Assembly (NCBI RefSeq): GCF_038811545.1
Contig: NZ_CP133319.1
Span: 1,674,001-1,738,000 of the forward strand
DNA length: 64,000 nucleotides
Direction: 5' to 3'
Origin: Rhodoligotrophos sp. CJ14
GTDB lineage: Bacteria; Pseudomonadota; Alphaproteobacteria; Rhizobiales; Im1
How positions within the stretch are numbered: position 1 is the stretch's first letter; each line of letters opens with the position of its first letter. Of this stretch, positions 8,365 through 16,871 are shown piece by piece. The notes beneath the pieces were generated by a model that saw only the letters and a list, made by a program, of their open reading frames with translations, did not search any database and was not told the DNA's origin. Made by a program: the position numbers and the translations under genes.

Positions 8365-9740
8365 CAACGCAGTCCCTTGTATATCTCGATGAGAGCTGCT
8401 CGGGCCTCGACTTCGGCCTGATTGTCATTGGCTGGTATCTCCGCCCCAGCTTGTGCCGGTTCGGTGTTTGCTTGGTTTATCAACATCGCATCGCGGGCCG
8501 CGATCGCCGCTAGCGAGTGGTCTTGCTGTTGAAGGTATATGGTGTCGCCGCCCTCTACCGGGCCAAGGTTCACTCGACGCCGGATCTCATTCAAGGTGCC
8601 GGTTCCCTTGGCTTTTTGAGCAACCTCAAACTGTGTCGCAGTGTCCATGCGCAGAAGATCGTCGACCTCGAACTCGGTTCCGATGGTGACGCCATCCATT
8701 CCTAGACCTTCATCGAGACACGCCTCGATGTCCTCGATGTGCCGCTGCAAACATCCGGTATAATATTCAAGGTTCAGGTTCTGGATGTTGTTGTAGGCCG
8801 GCGGCGCACCTACACCGGCCTTATAAGCCGGCACATGATAGACGCCGCACACGACCTCAGCGGACCACTTAAGTTGTTCAATTAGCTGGGAGTCGACAGC
8901 CTTAGCTCTCATTGCCTCATATCTGAGGCCGTCTCCGAGTACGGCCACCTTCCCGGCGTTCTTCCCCGAGAAATTGGTGTCCCAGTATTCCTTCAGCCGC
9001 TTGGCAGTTTCATCGCTAATCGCGCCCGGTGCTGTTAGCACGCCGCCGGGCTGGGCTCCGTTCCGAAAAAACAGCGTGCTGTCATTTTGGATCGCCAAGC
9101 CCTGCATTGCAGCGAGCCCGCCAGCGAAGATTGGTGATAGCCCGACCAGAGGATGAAAGAAGCAATTGAAGCGGTCGTGGATAATCTCGGACGCGGGCAC
9201 GATCAGCCGCTCCGAGATACCAGACAGGTTGTCCACACTGAGCTCGTAATAGACCTCCCCGGTATCGGTTACGAGCGGTGTAACAAGTGTCCAATCCAGA
9301 ACATACAAGCCGTTCACGATTCCGCGCCTATCGCGCTTCTTCAGCACCACGGTGTTGCCGCGCTGGAGCTTCGAAAGCACCCAGCTTTCGATAAACTGGA
9401 TCCGATTTTGAAAGTGATTGGGCTTCCGGAGGACTGGCGAGTAGGCAGAATTGGTCGTCTCCGTCCAGATGCCAGCGCTGTCCTTCTGGACGAGCTTTAT
9501 CCGGAGCTTCGAAATGTCCGAGGCGATCAAAGTGCGACATGCGAAGTCGGCATGATTGGATAGAACGGAGTCGTATTTAACTTCCACATTTTGTTGCCAT
9601 GCGCCCGGGTAGTTTTCCCGCACAATCGGCCACCAGCCCCCGGGCTGAGACACCGGGGAGAGCGCCTTCTCACGAACGTCAGGCATGACGACGCGAATGC
9701 CGGTACCGTCCGACCGGATCCTGAAACGGGGCTTTGCCAC
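8364..9740 (-). CDS. Phage portal protein, HK97 family
   Basis: 458 residues. Conserved portal segments include NHADFACRTLIASDISKL, WVLSKLQRGNTVVLKKRD, GLSPIFAGGLAAMQGL and SAEVVCGVYHVPAYKAG. The portal dodecamer at one capsid vertex is the channel for DNA packaging and ejection. Unusually, it lies downstream of the capsid gene rather than between the large terminase and the protease. The C-terminal 60 residues are low-complexity (QANTEPAQAGAEIPANDNQA). Confidence 0.94.
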   Translation of the reverse strand: MAKPRFRIRSDGTGIRVVMPDVREKALSPVSQPGGWWPIVRENYPGAWQQNVEVKYDSVLSNHADFACRTLIASDISKLRIKLVQKDSAGIWTETTNSAYSPVLRKPNHFQNRIQFIESWVLSKLQRGNTVVLKKRDRRGIVNGLYVLDWTLVTPLVTDTGEVYYELSVDNLSGISERLIVPASEIIHDRFNCFFHPLVGLSPIFAGGLAAMQGLAIQNDSTLFFRNGAQPGGVLTAPGAISDETAKRLKEYWDTNFSGKNAGKVAVLGDGLRYEAMRAKAVDSQLIEQLKWSAEVVCGVYHVPAYKAGVGAPPAYNNIQNLNLEYYTGCLQRHIEDIEACLDEGLGMDGVTIGTEFEVDDLLRMDTATQFEVAQKAKGTGTLNEIRRRVNLGPVEGGDTIYLQQQDHSLAAIAARDAMLINQANTEPAQAGAEIPANDNQAEVEARAALIEIYKGLR

Positions 9741-9745
9741 CTTGT

Positions 9746-10081
9746 TCAGACCTTAGCTTCGGCCATGCGCTTGCGAAGCTCTGCAGCATCCCATCCAGCA
9801 AATGCCCGCTTGCCAAGCTTCTCCTGATATTCGCGACGGAGGGCGGTCAGATCTTCGTCTGCAGCCTTGCTCCCACCCGTCTTGCCCTCACCATCGTGAT
9901 CCCCTTTGCCACCGAACGATTCGCGTTCAATTTTGCTATCGGGCACCGCGCTAGCGTAGCGGACTCGGCCGATGCGGACCAGAAGATCAGCATCCCGGCG
10001 AGGCACAGTGAATTCATCGCCAGCATTCAGTCGGCGTGTGCCGTATGTCATCGATCGGTTAGCGATCACGCGATCTTTCAT
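9746..10081 (-). CDS. Small phage protein between capsid and portal, unknown function
   Basis: 111 residues if the ATG at 10081 is used (MKDRVIANRSMTYGTRRLNAG). I prefer this start because GGAG lies eight bases upstream and the longer reading runs into the capsid gene. The N-terminal 60 residues look like a small beta barrel (LNAGDEFTVPRRDADLLV). The middle is Gly/Lys-rich and the end, LGKRAFAGWDAAELRKRMAEA, resembles a short SAP/HeH-type helix pair. It may be a head decoration or joining factor by position. Confidence 0.7.
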   Translation of the reverse strand: MKDRVIANRSMTYGTRRLNAGDEFTVPRRDADLLVRIGRVRYASAVPDSKIERESFGGKGDHDGEGKTGGSKAADEDLTALRREYQEKLGKRAFAGWDAAELRKRMAEAKV

Positions 10082-10148
10082 GGTTTGCACTCCGATGAAG
10101 GAGAACCGGCCGCAGTCACCCGCGACCGGCAAAAGTCTCAGCAGACGA

Positions 10149-12119
10149 TCAGACTTCGGGCTCTGCAGGCTCCGGAGTTCCCCAGGCAACATCGGAAATC
10201 AGAGCCACACCCGTATCTCGACGGCGCGCCCAGTTGATGGTCCGCTCGGCACGGAACGCTACGCTGTTCGTCTGGAACATCGAAACGAGCTGCGCCGCTG
10301 TCGGGGTGACAGACGAACCAGTTGGGTTGTCGGCCATTTCCAGCGACGCTTCAGTGGACATGTCAACTGCCACGCCACCGTCATCGGCAAACCAGATATC
10401 GCCGGCATTGGCGAGCACCACATAGCCGTCGATATACTCGGACACGATCACCGGCAGTCCGAAGAACGTGCCGCCGTTCATAGTGATCCCCGAGAACTCG
10501 GGTTGATCGAGGGCGGTCCGCATCATCGAAAGAGCCAGGGCAGTCGTTGCGGACATGATCCAGACGCCAGACGACAGCGGGTTATTGGCCGCAATGAAGG
10601 CAGCCATCGCAAGCCGCACATCCTCGCGGATTGCCGCTGCGTCGTTGCCGCTTGATGGGATCGGGGTGAGGCCGTTCGTGATCGAGGCCGGCTTCACGCC
10701 GTTCGTGCCCGCATTGGCGGGGTCGATGAATGCCGTGTCGATCGCAGCGGCGATGGCTGCGGCGAGATCGTCACGGAGCAGCGTTTCGGCCGAGGGCGAG
10801 CTGTCGCGCAGAGCTTCCATCGTGGCGACAGCAATGTTAGCTGCCTTCAGCGGTCCAAGCTCGATGCGGCCCCAGGTGGGCTTGGTCAGCGGCTTGGCCG
10901 CACCCTCCCCCACCCAGTACCCCACAGCGCCACCGGTTTGGCGGATCAGAGGAACGCGGAAGGGCACCCGGCGCAGTCCGGGAATGCCGCCATTGCCAAA
11001 GCGGCCAACAATGGTCATTGGGCGGAGATATTCGACAAAATCGCCGAAACCACCCTCATTGCCGATCAGAGCCGCGTCAGTGGTCGTGTTCACGGCAGAG
11101 ACAGCCGCTTTCACTATCCCAATCAGATCGGGATCGCGAGTGCCGTACTGCTCCTCAGCCACGCTCAACAGGTCGCGCCCCTGCTTGCGAGCAAGCCCCA
11201 GGCATCGTGCATACCGAGCAAACCGAATTCCAGGCTCTGGCTTCGGCGACTTGATCACCACACCAGTGCGGGCCGCCGCTCCGTCTGCAGAGCTCTTGAT
11301 CTGACTGCCATTGATTGGCCTGGCGGTGGCAACCTTGGCCTTCTCCAGAGCGCGAAAACGCTTCAGGTCACCGTCGATCTGCTCGACCTCCGCTTCGAGG
11401 GTATCGAACTCCTCTTGTTCGCCCTCATCGGTCGAACGGCCTTCTTCGGCCGCCTTGGTCAGAATTTCTTCCATGCGGGCAGCGTTCGCCGCGCGCTTGG
11501 CTTCGAGAGCAGCAATCTGCTCAGCAAGCGTCTTCATTTCAGTGGCCTCCTTCGGCCTCAGGTTGACGGGTTTGGTGGTCTTCTTCCCCGAGGCGCCGGG
11601 GGGCACAGGTCGATCCTCTGGCCTTGGCTCCTTGCCGGTCGCGGCGAGCAATGGGGCATCGATCGACTTGATTGCGGTGATGGTGGCGTCGGCATTGGCC
11701 GGGATGGTGACGAGACTGAGCTCCATAACTTCGGTCTCGGTGAACCGAATGCCGCCCGTGCCTTCAATGAAGGCATATTCGAGAGCTCGGAACCCGATCG
11801 AGACGGCGCGGACAAGGCCCGCTTTCACCGACTGCCAAGCCTCGTCAATGCGGTCCTTCAGTGCACCAGGCTCGGCAATATCGGCAAGCTTGGCCTCGAA
11901 CGTGATGCCGTCCTTCGTGGGCTTGTCGAACTTCACTGTGCCGACCGGCTTGTCCGACTGGTGCTGCCAAAGCAGCGGCATCGGGTTGGTGAACTTGACG
12001 CCCAGAGGCTCAACTACGTCGCCGACACGGTCCGGAGCGGGGGTCGTGGCAACGCCGCGGATAATACGCTGCTCTTCCTCGACCGCTTTCACGGTCAGGA
12101 CCGAATACGCCCTGTTCAT
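10149..12119 (-). CDS. Fused prohead protease and major capsid protein (HK97 fold)
   Basis: 656 residues in one reading frame. Residues 1 to about 155 are an HK97-family prohead protease: RIIRGVATTPAPDRVGDVVE, PLLWQHQSDKPVGTV with the likely catalytic His, then VRAVSIGFRALEYAFI with the likely catalytic Ser. A Pro/Lys-rich linker follows. Residues 195-270 are a charged coiled coil like the HK97 delta (scaffold) domain, and the rest is the major capsid protein with GLRRVPFRVPLIRQTGG and MSATTALALSMMRTALD. Met195 has its own strong ribosome site, so a separate 462-residue capsid protein can also be made. The gene precedes the portal gene, an uncommon order. Confidence 0.9.
   Translation of the reverse strand: MNRAYSVLTVKAVEEEQRIIRGVATTPAPDRVGDVVEPLGVKFTNPMPLLWQHQSDKPVGTVKFDKPTKDGITFEAKLADIAEPGALKDRIDEAWQSVKAGLVRAVSIGFRALEYAFIEGTGGIRFTETEVMELSLVTIPANADATITAIKSIDAPLLAATGKEPRPEDRPVPPGASGKKTTKPVNLRPKEATEMKTLAEQIAALEAKRAANAARMEEILTKAAEEGRSTDEGEQEEFDTLEAEVEQIDGDLKRFRALEKAKVATARPINGSQIKSSADGAAARTGVVIKSPKPEPGIRFARYARCLGLARKQGRDLLSVAEEQYGTRDPDLIGIVKAAVSAVNTTTDAALIGNEGGFGDFVEYLRPMTIVGRFGNGGIPGLRRVPFRVPLIRQTGGAVGYWVGEGAAKPLTKPTWGRIELGPLKAANIAVATMEALRDSSPSAETLLRDDLAAAIAAAIDTAFIDPANAGTNGVKPASITNGLTPIPSSGNDAAAIREDVRLAMAAFIAANNPLSSGVWIMSATTALALSMMRTALDQPEFSGITMNGGTFFGLPVIVSEYIDGYVVLANAGDIWFADDGGVAVDMSTEASLEMADNPTGSSVTPTAAQLVSMFQTNSVAFRAERTINWARRRDTGVALISDVAWGTPEPAEPEV
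11535..11552 (-). promoter_or_regulatory. Internal ribosome binding site and start for separate capsid protein
   Basis: On the coding strand AAGGAGG (11546-11552) is followed after eight bases by ATG (11535-11537), in frame with the fusion gene at codon 195, exactly where the delta-like coiled coil begins (MKTLAEQIAALEAKRA). This is among the best Shine-Dalgarno matches in the late operon. It implies that capsid protein is made both as protease fusion and alone, giving the excess of capsid over protease a prohead needs. Confidence 0.75.
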
Positions 12120-12142
12120 TGTTGGTAGTCTCCTGCGGCTGG

Positions 12143-13822
12143 TCAGCCGAAGATCATCATCTGGTATTCCGGCTCGCGCTTTGGCTCCGGATTCCGGCTC
12201 ATCAGCATCACGGCGTTGAAAGCGGCTATCAGCGGGTCGATCTTTGCCTTGCCCGCCATTTGTTTGGTGACCAGCACGGCATTCCCGCGCTGCTCAACCT
12301 TCGCGTTACCCACGCACCAGGTCATGAGCGGCTGGGCCGCATGCCACAGCGTGCCGTCCTTCAGCTTCCGCTCCATTCCCCAAACCGCACCGGACAGCCG
12401 GTAACCCTGCGCGATCCCGATCATTGCCTCATCGGGGATGTCGCGGGAGGCAATCTCATCCACCATTGCCGCCACGCCCTGCGGGTCAAAACCGATCGCC
12501 GCTTTCTCGGGAAACAGGCCGAATTGCCAAACGCGCTCGATGATGTCGGCAACCTCCTGAATGTCCTGCGTAGGCTCCTCGCAGATCACTAGATCCCCAT
12601 TGCGCTCGAAATCACGGAGCACCGACGCGATGTCCTTGCGTCGATCGAGAACGTCTGTCTGCGCCCAGGCCTTGTTCCAAAGCAGCCAGTCCCGCGTGAT
12701 CCGATCTCTCCCGATCAGAGCGAGGCCAAGCAGGTCATCGAGGCCGCCGCCATCCACGCCCGCCACGACAACATCCGATCGCTCGAGCAGCGACTCCAAA
12801 GTTAGACCTGGATCTCCAGCCGCCTTCCAGTACCGCGCTCCGGCCCAAGCGTCGTTCCGAAGCGCCAGCCCGATCTCAATGTTCAGATGCTTCGCGAAGA
12901 AGGTCCGCTTTGCACCATCGTCGGCCGCGAGAACCTTCGTAAGCTCATCTTCAAGCCATTCCTGGCTGACAGAGCGCCCAATATTCGGGTTCGTGACGTA
13001 GAGGTTCCGCGGTTCTAGACAGCTTTTGTCTTTAATCATGGACGGCGGGAACTCGAACAGCACGCCTAGGCTCTTATTGTCCTTGATGACGCCATCCCGA
13101 ACGTTCCGGAAGTAATCGAGCTTCGCCTTGAACACGCCAGCCGGTGGCTCGTCGCTTTGCGTCGAGAGATAGATCACGAACCCTTCCGGGCGCGAGACCA
13201 GCCCGCCCGTCGCCTCTCTCAGCATCGCATCGGCATTTGGCTTCTTGCCGAACACCCACAGCTCATCGACCAACACAAAGGCGGCTTTCTTGCCGGACAC
13301 CGTGTCGCTGTCCGCCGCCACCACCTTCAGAAAGGCCTTCGTGGTTCTGTGCGTTATCGTACGAACATGATCCTGCACATGCAGGAGGGCCGATAGTTCC
13401 TCGTCATGCCGCACCATATCGGCGGCCGGCTTGAATGAGTTGTCAGCAACCTCGATCGTCGGCGCTAGGATCAAAAGCTCTGCCGAAAGACGCCAATTGC
13501 GGATCAGCGCTGTGAGCATGATCCCGGCGGCTATCGTCGATTTCGAGTTCTTCTTGCTGATGAGCAGGAAGAAATCCCGTATCAGCCGGCGCGCGTTCTC
13601 ATGGTCATAGGCACCGAAGATCGCAGCGACGAAATCAAAGACCCACTGCTCGCAGGCCTCCCCGAATGTCGGGCTTCCTGGCGCATCCACGATACGGAGC
13701 GCCTTGAACACATCGAGCGCGGCTGCGGCTTCATCAGGAAACAAGGGCGGGAACGTGATCAGGCTCTCTCCAGCCTTGATCCGGCGCTCCCAATCGGGAC
13801 ACGCCGTGCTCCATTCCGTCAT
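12143..13822 (-). CDS. Terminase large subunit
   Basis: 559 residues. The ATPase has a Walker A-like SKKNSKST (residues 89-96) and Walker B VLVDEL (183-188, catalytic Glu187). The nuclease starts at GVDGGGLDD (355-363), with acidic residues for metal binding, and continues to IGFDPQG and [15 protein letters not shown]. The family is the HK97-type TerL found in cos phages with an HNH partner. It packages the genome through the portal. The start overlaps the small subunit stop by four bases. Confidence 0.95.
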   Translation of the reverse strand: MTEWSTACPDWERRIKAGESLITFPPLFPDEAAAALDVFKALRIVDAPGSPTFGEACEQWVFDFVAAIFGAYDHENARRLIRDFFLLISKKNSKSTIAAGIMLTALIRNWRLSAELLILAPTIEVADNSFKPAADMVRHDEELSALLHVQDHVRTITHRTTKAFLKVVAADSDTVSGKKAAFVLVDELWVFGKKPNADAMLREATGGLVSRPEGFVIYLSTQSDEPPAGVFKAKLDYFRNVRDGVIKDNKSLGVLFEFPPSMIKDKSCLEPRNLYVTNPNIGRSVSQEWLEDELTKVLAADDGAKRTFFAKHLNIEIGLALRNDAWAGARYWKAAGDPGLTLESLLERSDVVVAGVDGGGLDDLLGLALIGRDRITRDWLLWNKAWAQTDVLDRRKDIASVLRDFERNGDLVICEEPTQDIQEVADIIERVWQFGLFPEKAAIGFDPQGVAAMVDEIASRDIPDEAMIGIAQGYRLSGAVWGMERKLKDGTLWHAAQPLMTWCVGNAKVEQRGNAVLVTKQMAGKAKIDPLIAAFNAVMLMSRNPEPKREPEYQMMIFG

Positions 13823-14373
13823 CGTTTGTTATCGACCACCAACTTGGGCGCGGAAGGCACGCCAAACTTGCCGCTCGCAACCCTCTCGGCAGCCAACTGG
13901 CGCTCCTGCTTCTTGCCCTGCGGCGCCGCGGTCTCTGAAAGTGTCTTCGCCGCCAGTGCCAGCGTCTTGATGATGTTAGCCCTGGTCGGGAGGCTCACCG
14001 CCCGCATCATCGCCTCATAGCGCTTGTCGTTCGGGTCATTCGCAGTCGCCTGCTCGATAAGCTTCTCCAGCTCCCCCACATGCGAAGTGGTGGCATCGAG
14101 CTCGCTGAGCATTCTCATGACCAACTCCTGGCCATTGGTGACCAGATGCTCTGGCTTCACGTCGAGTGTCGGCGGGATGACCTGGGGTTCAACATGGGTT
14201 GGTACGCAAGTTCGCGCGCGTACCTTCTCGCGAGACCACCCCTCCGCCTTCGCTCTTTTCCGGATAGCCCCCTCGGAAATCCCATGTTTCCGGCCAATTT
14301 CCCGCAGAGACGCTTTCCCAGCTTTGAACTCAAGCTCTACTGCAGCCCAGTCGATTTTGGTTGATCTGCTCAT
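13819..14373 (-). CDS. Terminase small subunit-like DNA-binding protein
   Basis: 184 residues. The N-terminus ([19 protein letters not shown] then [21 protein letters not shown]) is a helix-turn-helix typical of small terminase subunits. The middle carries a helical oligomerisation segment ([19 protein letters not shown]), and the C-terminus is basic. It should recognise the packaging site and recruit the large subunit. No clear Shine-Dalgarno precedes the ATG. Confidence 0.82.
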   Translation of the reverse strand: MSRSTKIDWAAVELEFKAGKASLREIGRKHGISEGAIRKRAKAEGWSREKVRARTCVPTHVEPQVIPPTLDVKPEHLVTNGQELVMRMLSELDATTSHVGELEKLIEQATANDPNDKRYEAMMRAVSLPTRANIIKTLALAAKTLSETAAPQGKKQERQLAAERVASGKFGVPSAPKLVVDNKR

Positions 14374-14428
14374 GTGAATTCTGGTCTAGTACGCAGTCTA
14401 AGGCCCCCAGACAGAAATAATCTCCGAA

Positions 14429-14465
14429 TGAGGGGCGCGCGGGTCCCGGCGAGAGAAGCCCCTCA
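14429..14465. repeat. 8-bp inverted repeat upstream of terminase; candidate packaging site region
   Basis: TGAGGGGC (14429-14436) and GCCCCTCA (14458-14465) form an exact inverted repeat around a GC-rich core, in the roughly 90-base gap between the terminase small subunit and the next small gene. Cos sites of HNH-type phages often lie next to the terminase and HNH genes, so this is a candidate cos region. Nothing proves it; it could also be a transcript hairpin. Confidence 0.35.
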
Positions 14466-14684
14466 GACTTTTCGACTCCCCCCGGCTAAAAGCCCTACTG
14501 TCTCCGCCTCCATTGCATCGTGCGCCGTGAGATCTTCCACCCTGGCGTCTCTCCAATATGGCAGCGTGCCGGGGCATCGGACCGAACCATAGTTGGTGCG
14601 GAAGCGCTCCTCTTCCTCAACCTGAAGAATGATGCTTCCATCGTCAGAAGCACGATAGCGGCGGCGCCCAGTCAGACGGACCAT
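14463..14684 (-). CDS. Small phage protein beside HNH gene, unknown function
   Basis: 73 residues starting MVRLTGRRRYRASDDGS, then IILQVEEEERF and LPYWRDARVEDLTAHDAM. The R-L-T-G-R-R-R-Y-R start with a later W-R-D-A matches a family of small proteins I recall near packaging genes of rhizobial phages. The start lies 14 bases after the HNH stop. A longer reading exists but overlaps the HNH gene. Function unknown. Confidence 0.5.
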   Translation of the reverse strand: MVRLTGRRRYRASDDGSIILQVEEEERFRTNYGSVRCPGTLPYWRDARVEDLTAHDAMEAETVGLLAGGSRKV

Positions 14685-14697
14685 GTTGTCTGGCCAC

Positions 14698-15042
14698 TCA
14701 TCGCTTCTCCTGCTTCTGCTTCTCGCTATCGTGACACGGCTTGCACAAGGTCCAGACGTTCTCTTCATTGAAGAACGCTGCCTCGTTCCCTCGGTGTGGC
14801 TCCTTGTGATCTCCGATCAGCCTGCTTGTGTTGCCCTCAAGCTTGCCGCAGAGCTGGCAGGTATAATGATCGCGAAGGAAGACGCGCTGCCGAAGCTTCT
14901 GCCAACGCGTCGTCTTGTACCAAGCGCGCCAAGGCTGGGTTGAGCGGCGTTGCTGGTCTCTCGCCTTCTCGTCTCCAGGGGCATAGCCAAGGCGGGGCGC
15001 AAGGGAAGCCATGCGAGGACGCAAGCCTGACAGCTTACCCAA
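14698..15042 (-). CDS. HNH endonuclease (packaging-associated)
   Basis: About 114 residues from a TTG at 15042 (GKLSGLRPRMASLAPRLG); an ATG at 15012 is the alternative, and the longest reading overlaps the lipoprotein gene. The HNH core is visible: CQLCGK, GDHKEPHRGNEAAFF, then NVWTLCKPCHDSEKQKQ, with two CxxC pairs for zinc. In HK97-like phages such a nuclease beside the terminase works with TerL in cos cleavage. The lack of a clean ATG near the family's usual N-terminus is why I prefer the TTG. Confidence 0.85.
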   Translation of the reverse strand: MGKLSGLRPRMASLAPRLGYAPGDEKARDQQRRSTQPWRAWYKTTRWQKLRQRVFLRDHYTCQLCGKLEGNTSRLIGDHKEPHRGNEAAFFNEENVWTLCKPCHDSEKQKQEKR

Positions 15043-15059
15043 TGTTGGGCATCCCTCTT

Positions 15060-15434
15060 TTAGGTAGCGCAGAACCTGACTGCCGGCTCGACCTGATCGC
15101 GCCATGTCGAGATCACATGCACGTCTATGCGCGTGCCGGATGGTTGAACGGCTGTGAGGCGAATGAAGTAGATCTCGGCCGTAAGGGTGATGGTCTGCTG
15201 CGGGCTGACCTCGTACACTCGGCCCGGCTCGATAATCTCGGTCTTATGGGTGATGCTCACGCCCAAGGGATTGTTCGTGTGCATCTGGGTATTGAGCGAA
15301 CGGACCACACACGCTGCTGTATCGTCCAGTGACGCTGATGAATGCAAGGTGACAGAGGGCTCGTTGTCTCTTGGCGTAATATGAGCACATCCAGCAAGCG
15401 CCAAGGCCGCAAGACCGGCAATCAGAATCCGCAT
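15060..15434 (-). CDS. Prophage lipoprotein, possible outer-membrane spanin
   Basis: 124 residues with a clear lipoprotein signal peptide: MRILIAGLAALALAGCAH, lipobox LAGC with Cys16. The mature part has no recognised domain (SSASLDDTAACVVRSLNTQ; YEVSPQQTITLTAEIYFIR). Together with the adjacent small membrane protein it could be part of a lysis cassette (Rz1-like), but it is longer and less proline-rich than typical Rz1, so it may instead be a surface-modifying lipoprotein. Confidence 0.75.
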   Translation of the reverse strand: MRILIAGLAALALAGCAHITPRDNEPSVTLHSSASLDDTAACVVRSLNTQMHTNNPLGVSITHKTEIIEPGRVYEVSPQQTITLTAEIYFIRLTAVQPSGTRIDVHVISTWRDQVEPAVRFCAT

Positions 15435-15486
15435 GACGTTTCCCCTCAGCTCATCCGAGAGGCTAACGCATACGGAGCTGAGCGGT

Positions 15487-15765
15487 CTAGATCACAAAGA
15501 ACGCCGCAACCAGTGCAGCCACAGCTGGCGCAATCCATTCGAGGTTCTTGCCGTCCGACCATGCGAGCGGGTTGACCGCATTCCGAAAATCATAATCGCC
15601 GGTCTTGGCCTGCTCCTGGGTCCACTCCCGCATGAACCAGATGCCAGTTACGGCGATGGACAGGCCAAGCCAGTACGGCAGGAAGGCGCAGACCAGGACG
15701 ATCACAGCAGCCCCAAACGCATGCGCCGCGGCGTCCGGTCCCGATTTGCGCAGAACCTGCCACAT
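15487..15765 (-). CDS. Small integral membrane protein, holin candidate
   Basis: 92 residues with hydrophobic segments at about residues 15-45 (FGAAVIVLVCAFLPYWLGL and SIAVTGIWFM) and 77-92 (WIAPAVAALVAAFFVI). Size, two to three membrane helices and position before the lipoprotein gene and the packaging genes fit a holin or holin-like protein. No endolysin is adjacent, so the assignment is by topology only. Confidence 0.6.
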   Translation of the reverse strand: MWQVLRKSGPDAAAHAFGAAVIVLVCAFLPYWLGLSIAVTGIWFMREWTQEQAKTGDYDFRNAVNPLAWSDGKNLEWIAPAVAALVAAFFVI

Positions 15766-15767
15766 GC

Positions 15768-16151
15768 TCAGCCTGCTTCCTTCACCATGGTCTCTGGGCT
15801 CGCCTCTGCGTCAGCCTTGCTGATAAACCGACCAGTGATTGCAGAGCGATGCCGCTGCCGTCGCGTGGCCATGCGAATGGCGAGTGTGGTCAGATCCACC
15901 CCGTTTGCCCTGGCGAATGCCTGGATTGCCAGCACAGCTGCTTCCTCGAGCATCCAATCCGGATAGGTCTGCTTTGCGGCAACGCCGTACAATGTTGGAC
16001 TGTGCGGCAGGCCAAGCCATGTGGCCAGAAGGTGGTGGGTCGCCTCATGATCGCGCGACATGCGCGGTGTATCCGTGCCGTATCCGAGCGCTTGAGCCCG
16101 GGCCTGATACTCCTCGCTGTCCTTAGCGCAGGACGATGGTTTAATCCGCAA
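15768..16151 (-). CDS. Conserved phage protein with H-E-x-T-H motif, unknown function
   Basis: 127 residues from a TTG start (MRIKPSSCAKDSEEYQ). The core ARAQALGYGTDTPRMSRDHE, followed by ATHHLLATWLGLPHSPTL, resembles small proteins annotated as hypothetical in alphaproteobacterial phages, with the D-H-E-x-x-H-H cluster the most striking feature. An ATG at codon 31 would remove part of that conserved core, so I keep the upstream TTG. The stop lies two bases before the holin-like start, so both are co-transcribed. Confidence 0.6.
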   Translation of the reverse strand: MRIKPSSCAKDSEEYQARAQALGYGTDTPRMSRDHEATHHLLATWLGLPHSPTLYGVAAKQTYPDWMLEEAAVLAIQAFARANGVDLTTLAIRMATRRQRHRSAITGRFISKADAEASPETMVKEAG

Positions 16152-16248
16152 TTCGGCCGCTTTTTTGCCTTCAAGGGTTCACAGATGCGAACCTGTCCGG
16201 TACCCTGCTCTTGTACAAAAATGAATCAACAAAGGAGGGAGCCAAGAG

Positions 16249-16685
16249 ATGGCTGATATTTACAACGCTGGGCTGAGTTCAGGCCTTCCAAAGGACTCTG
16301 GTTATGGTCGTGCGCAGGCTGTATCGCGGCCACCATGATCATCGGATTTACTTGGGGTGGATGGGTCACTGGCGGGACCGCAAACGAAATGGTCTCTGAC
16401 GCGAGAGGCGAAGCACGCGCAGAACTCGTATCTAATCTTTGCGTCCAGAGGTTCGTCTCCTCACCAAATGCAGCTCAGCTCCTTGTCGATCTGAAGAAAG
16501 AGAGCAGCTGGGATCGCGATACTTTCGTCAAGGAGGGTGGCTGGGCGCAAATCCCCGGTCTAAAGGAGCAGGTCAGCGACGCAAATCAACTCTGTGCAAA
16601 TAAGTTGGCCGGAATGGACGAGGTGCCCGCGCGTGCCGCGAGCCCTGCCACTTCAGTCTCACCTGAGGCCAATCAAGAAGGCTGA
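16249..16685 (+). pseudogene. Small membrane protein gene with a -1 frame change near codon 15
   Basis: The ATG at 16249 follows a strong AAAGGAGGG and starts MADIYNAGLSSGLPK, but this frame stops after 29 codons. From the AAG at codon 15, the -1 frame continues GLWLWSCAGCIAATMIIG and FTWGGWVTGGTANEMVSD to a stop at 16685, giving an N-terminal membrane helix and a soluble tail with a Cys pair. The joined product of about 146 residues looks like a known rhizobial type of small membrane protein. Slippage of tRNA-Lys from AAG to AAA would restore the frame, so this may be a frameshift mutation, a sequence error or programmed slippage. The gene is on the opposite strand from both neighbours, so it may be a moron. 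Confidence 0.6.
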
Positions 16686-16700
16686 CGGCTACGTTGGAAA

Positions 16701-16737
16701 GTTTAGGGCTGCTGTCTCGCCTGCAGTGGCCCTAAAC
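16701..16737 (+). terminator. Hairpin after the rightward small membrane gene
   Basis: GTTTAGGGC (16701-16709) pairs exactly with GCCCTAAAC (16729-16737), a nine-base stem with a 19-base loop, starting 16 bases after the stop. There is no T-run, so it may be a weak terminator or an RNA-stabilising hairpin. Confidence 0.45.
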
Positions 16738-16771
16738 TGATTCCGTGGGAGAAGACGATCTACCAGGCAGC

Positions 16772-16803
16772 AAAAAGCCCGCTTAGGATCTCTCCGGCGG
16801 GCT
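16772..16803 (-). terminator. Rho-independent terminator of the leftward early operon
   Basis: Read leftward, AGCCCGC pairs with GCGGGCT across a 14-base loop, and the stem ends in a T-tract (the AAAAA at 16772-16776 on the plus strand). It lies about 70 bases after the last early gene of the leftward operon (stop at 16872), so it ends early transcription before the late region. Confidence 0.8.
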
Positions 16804-16871
16804 CAGACACGGCGGTCATCATATGACCAAATCACGTAAAATGTCGGACATTCCGGACATTTTGTAAAGAA

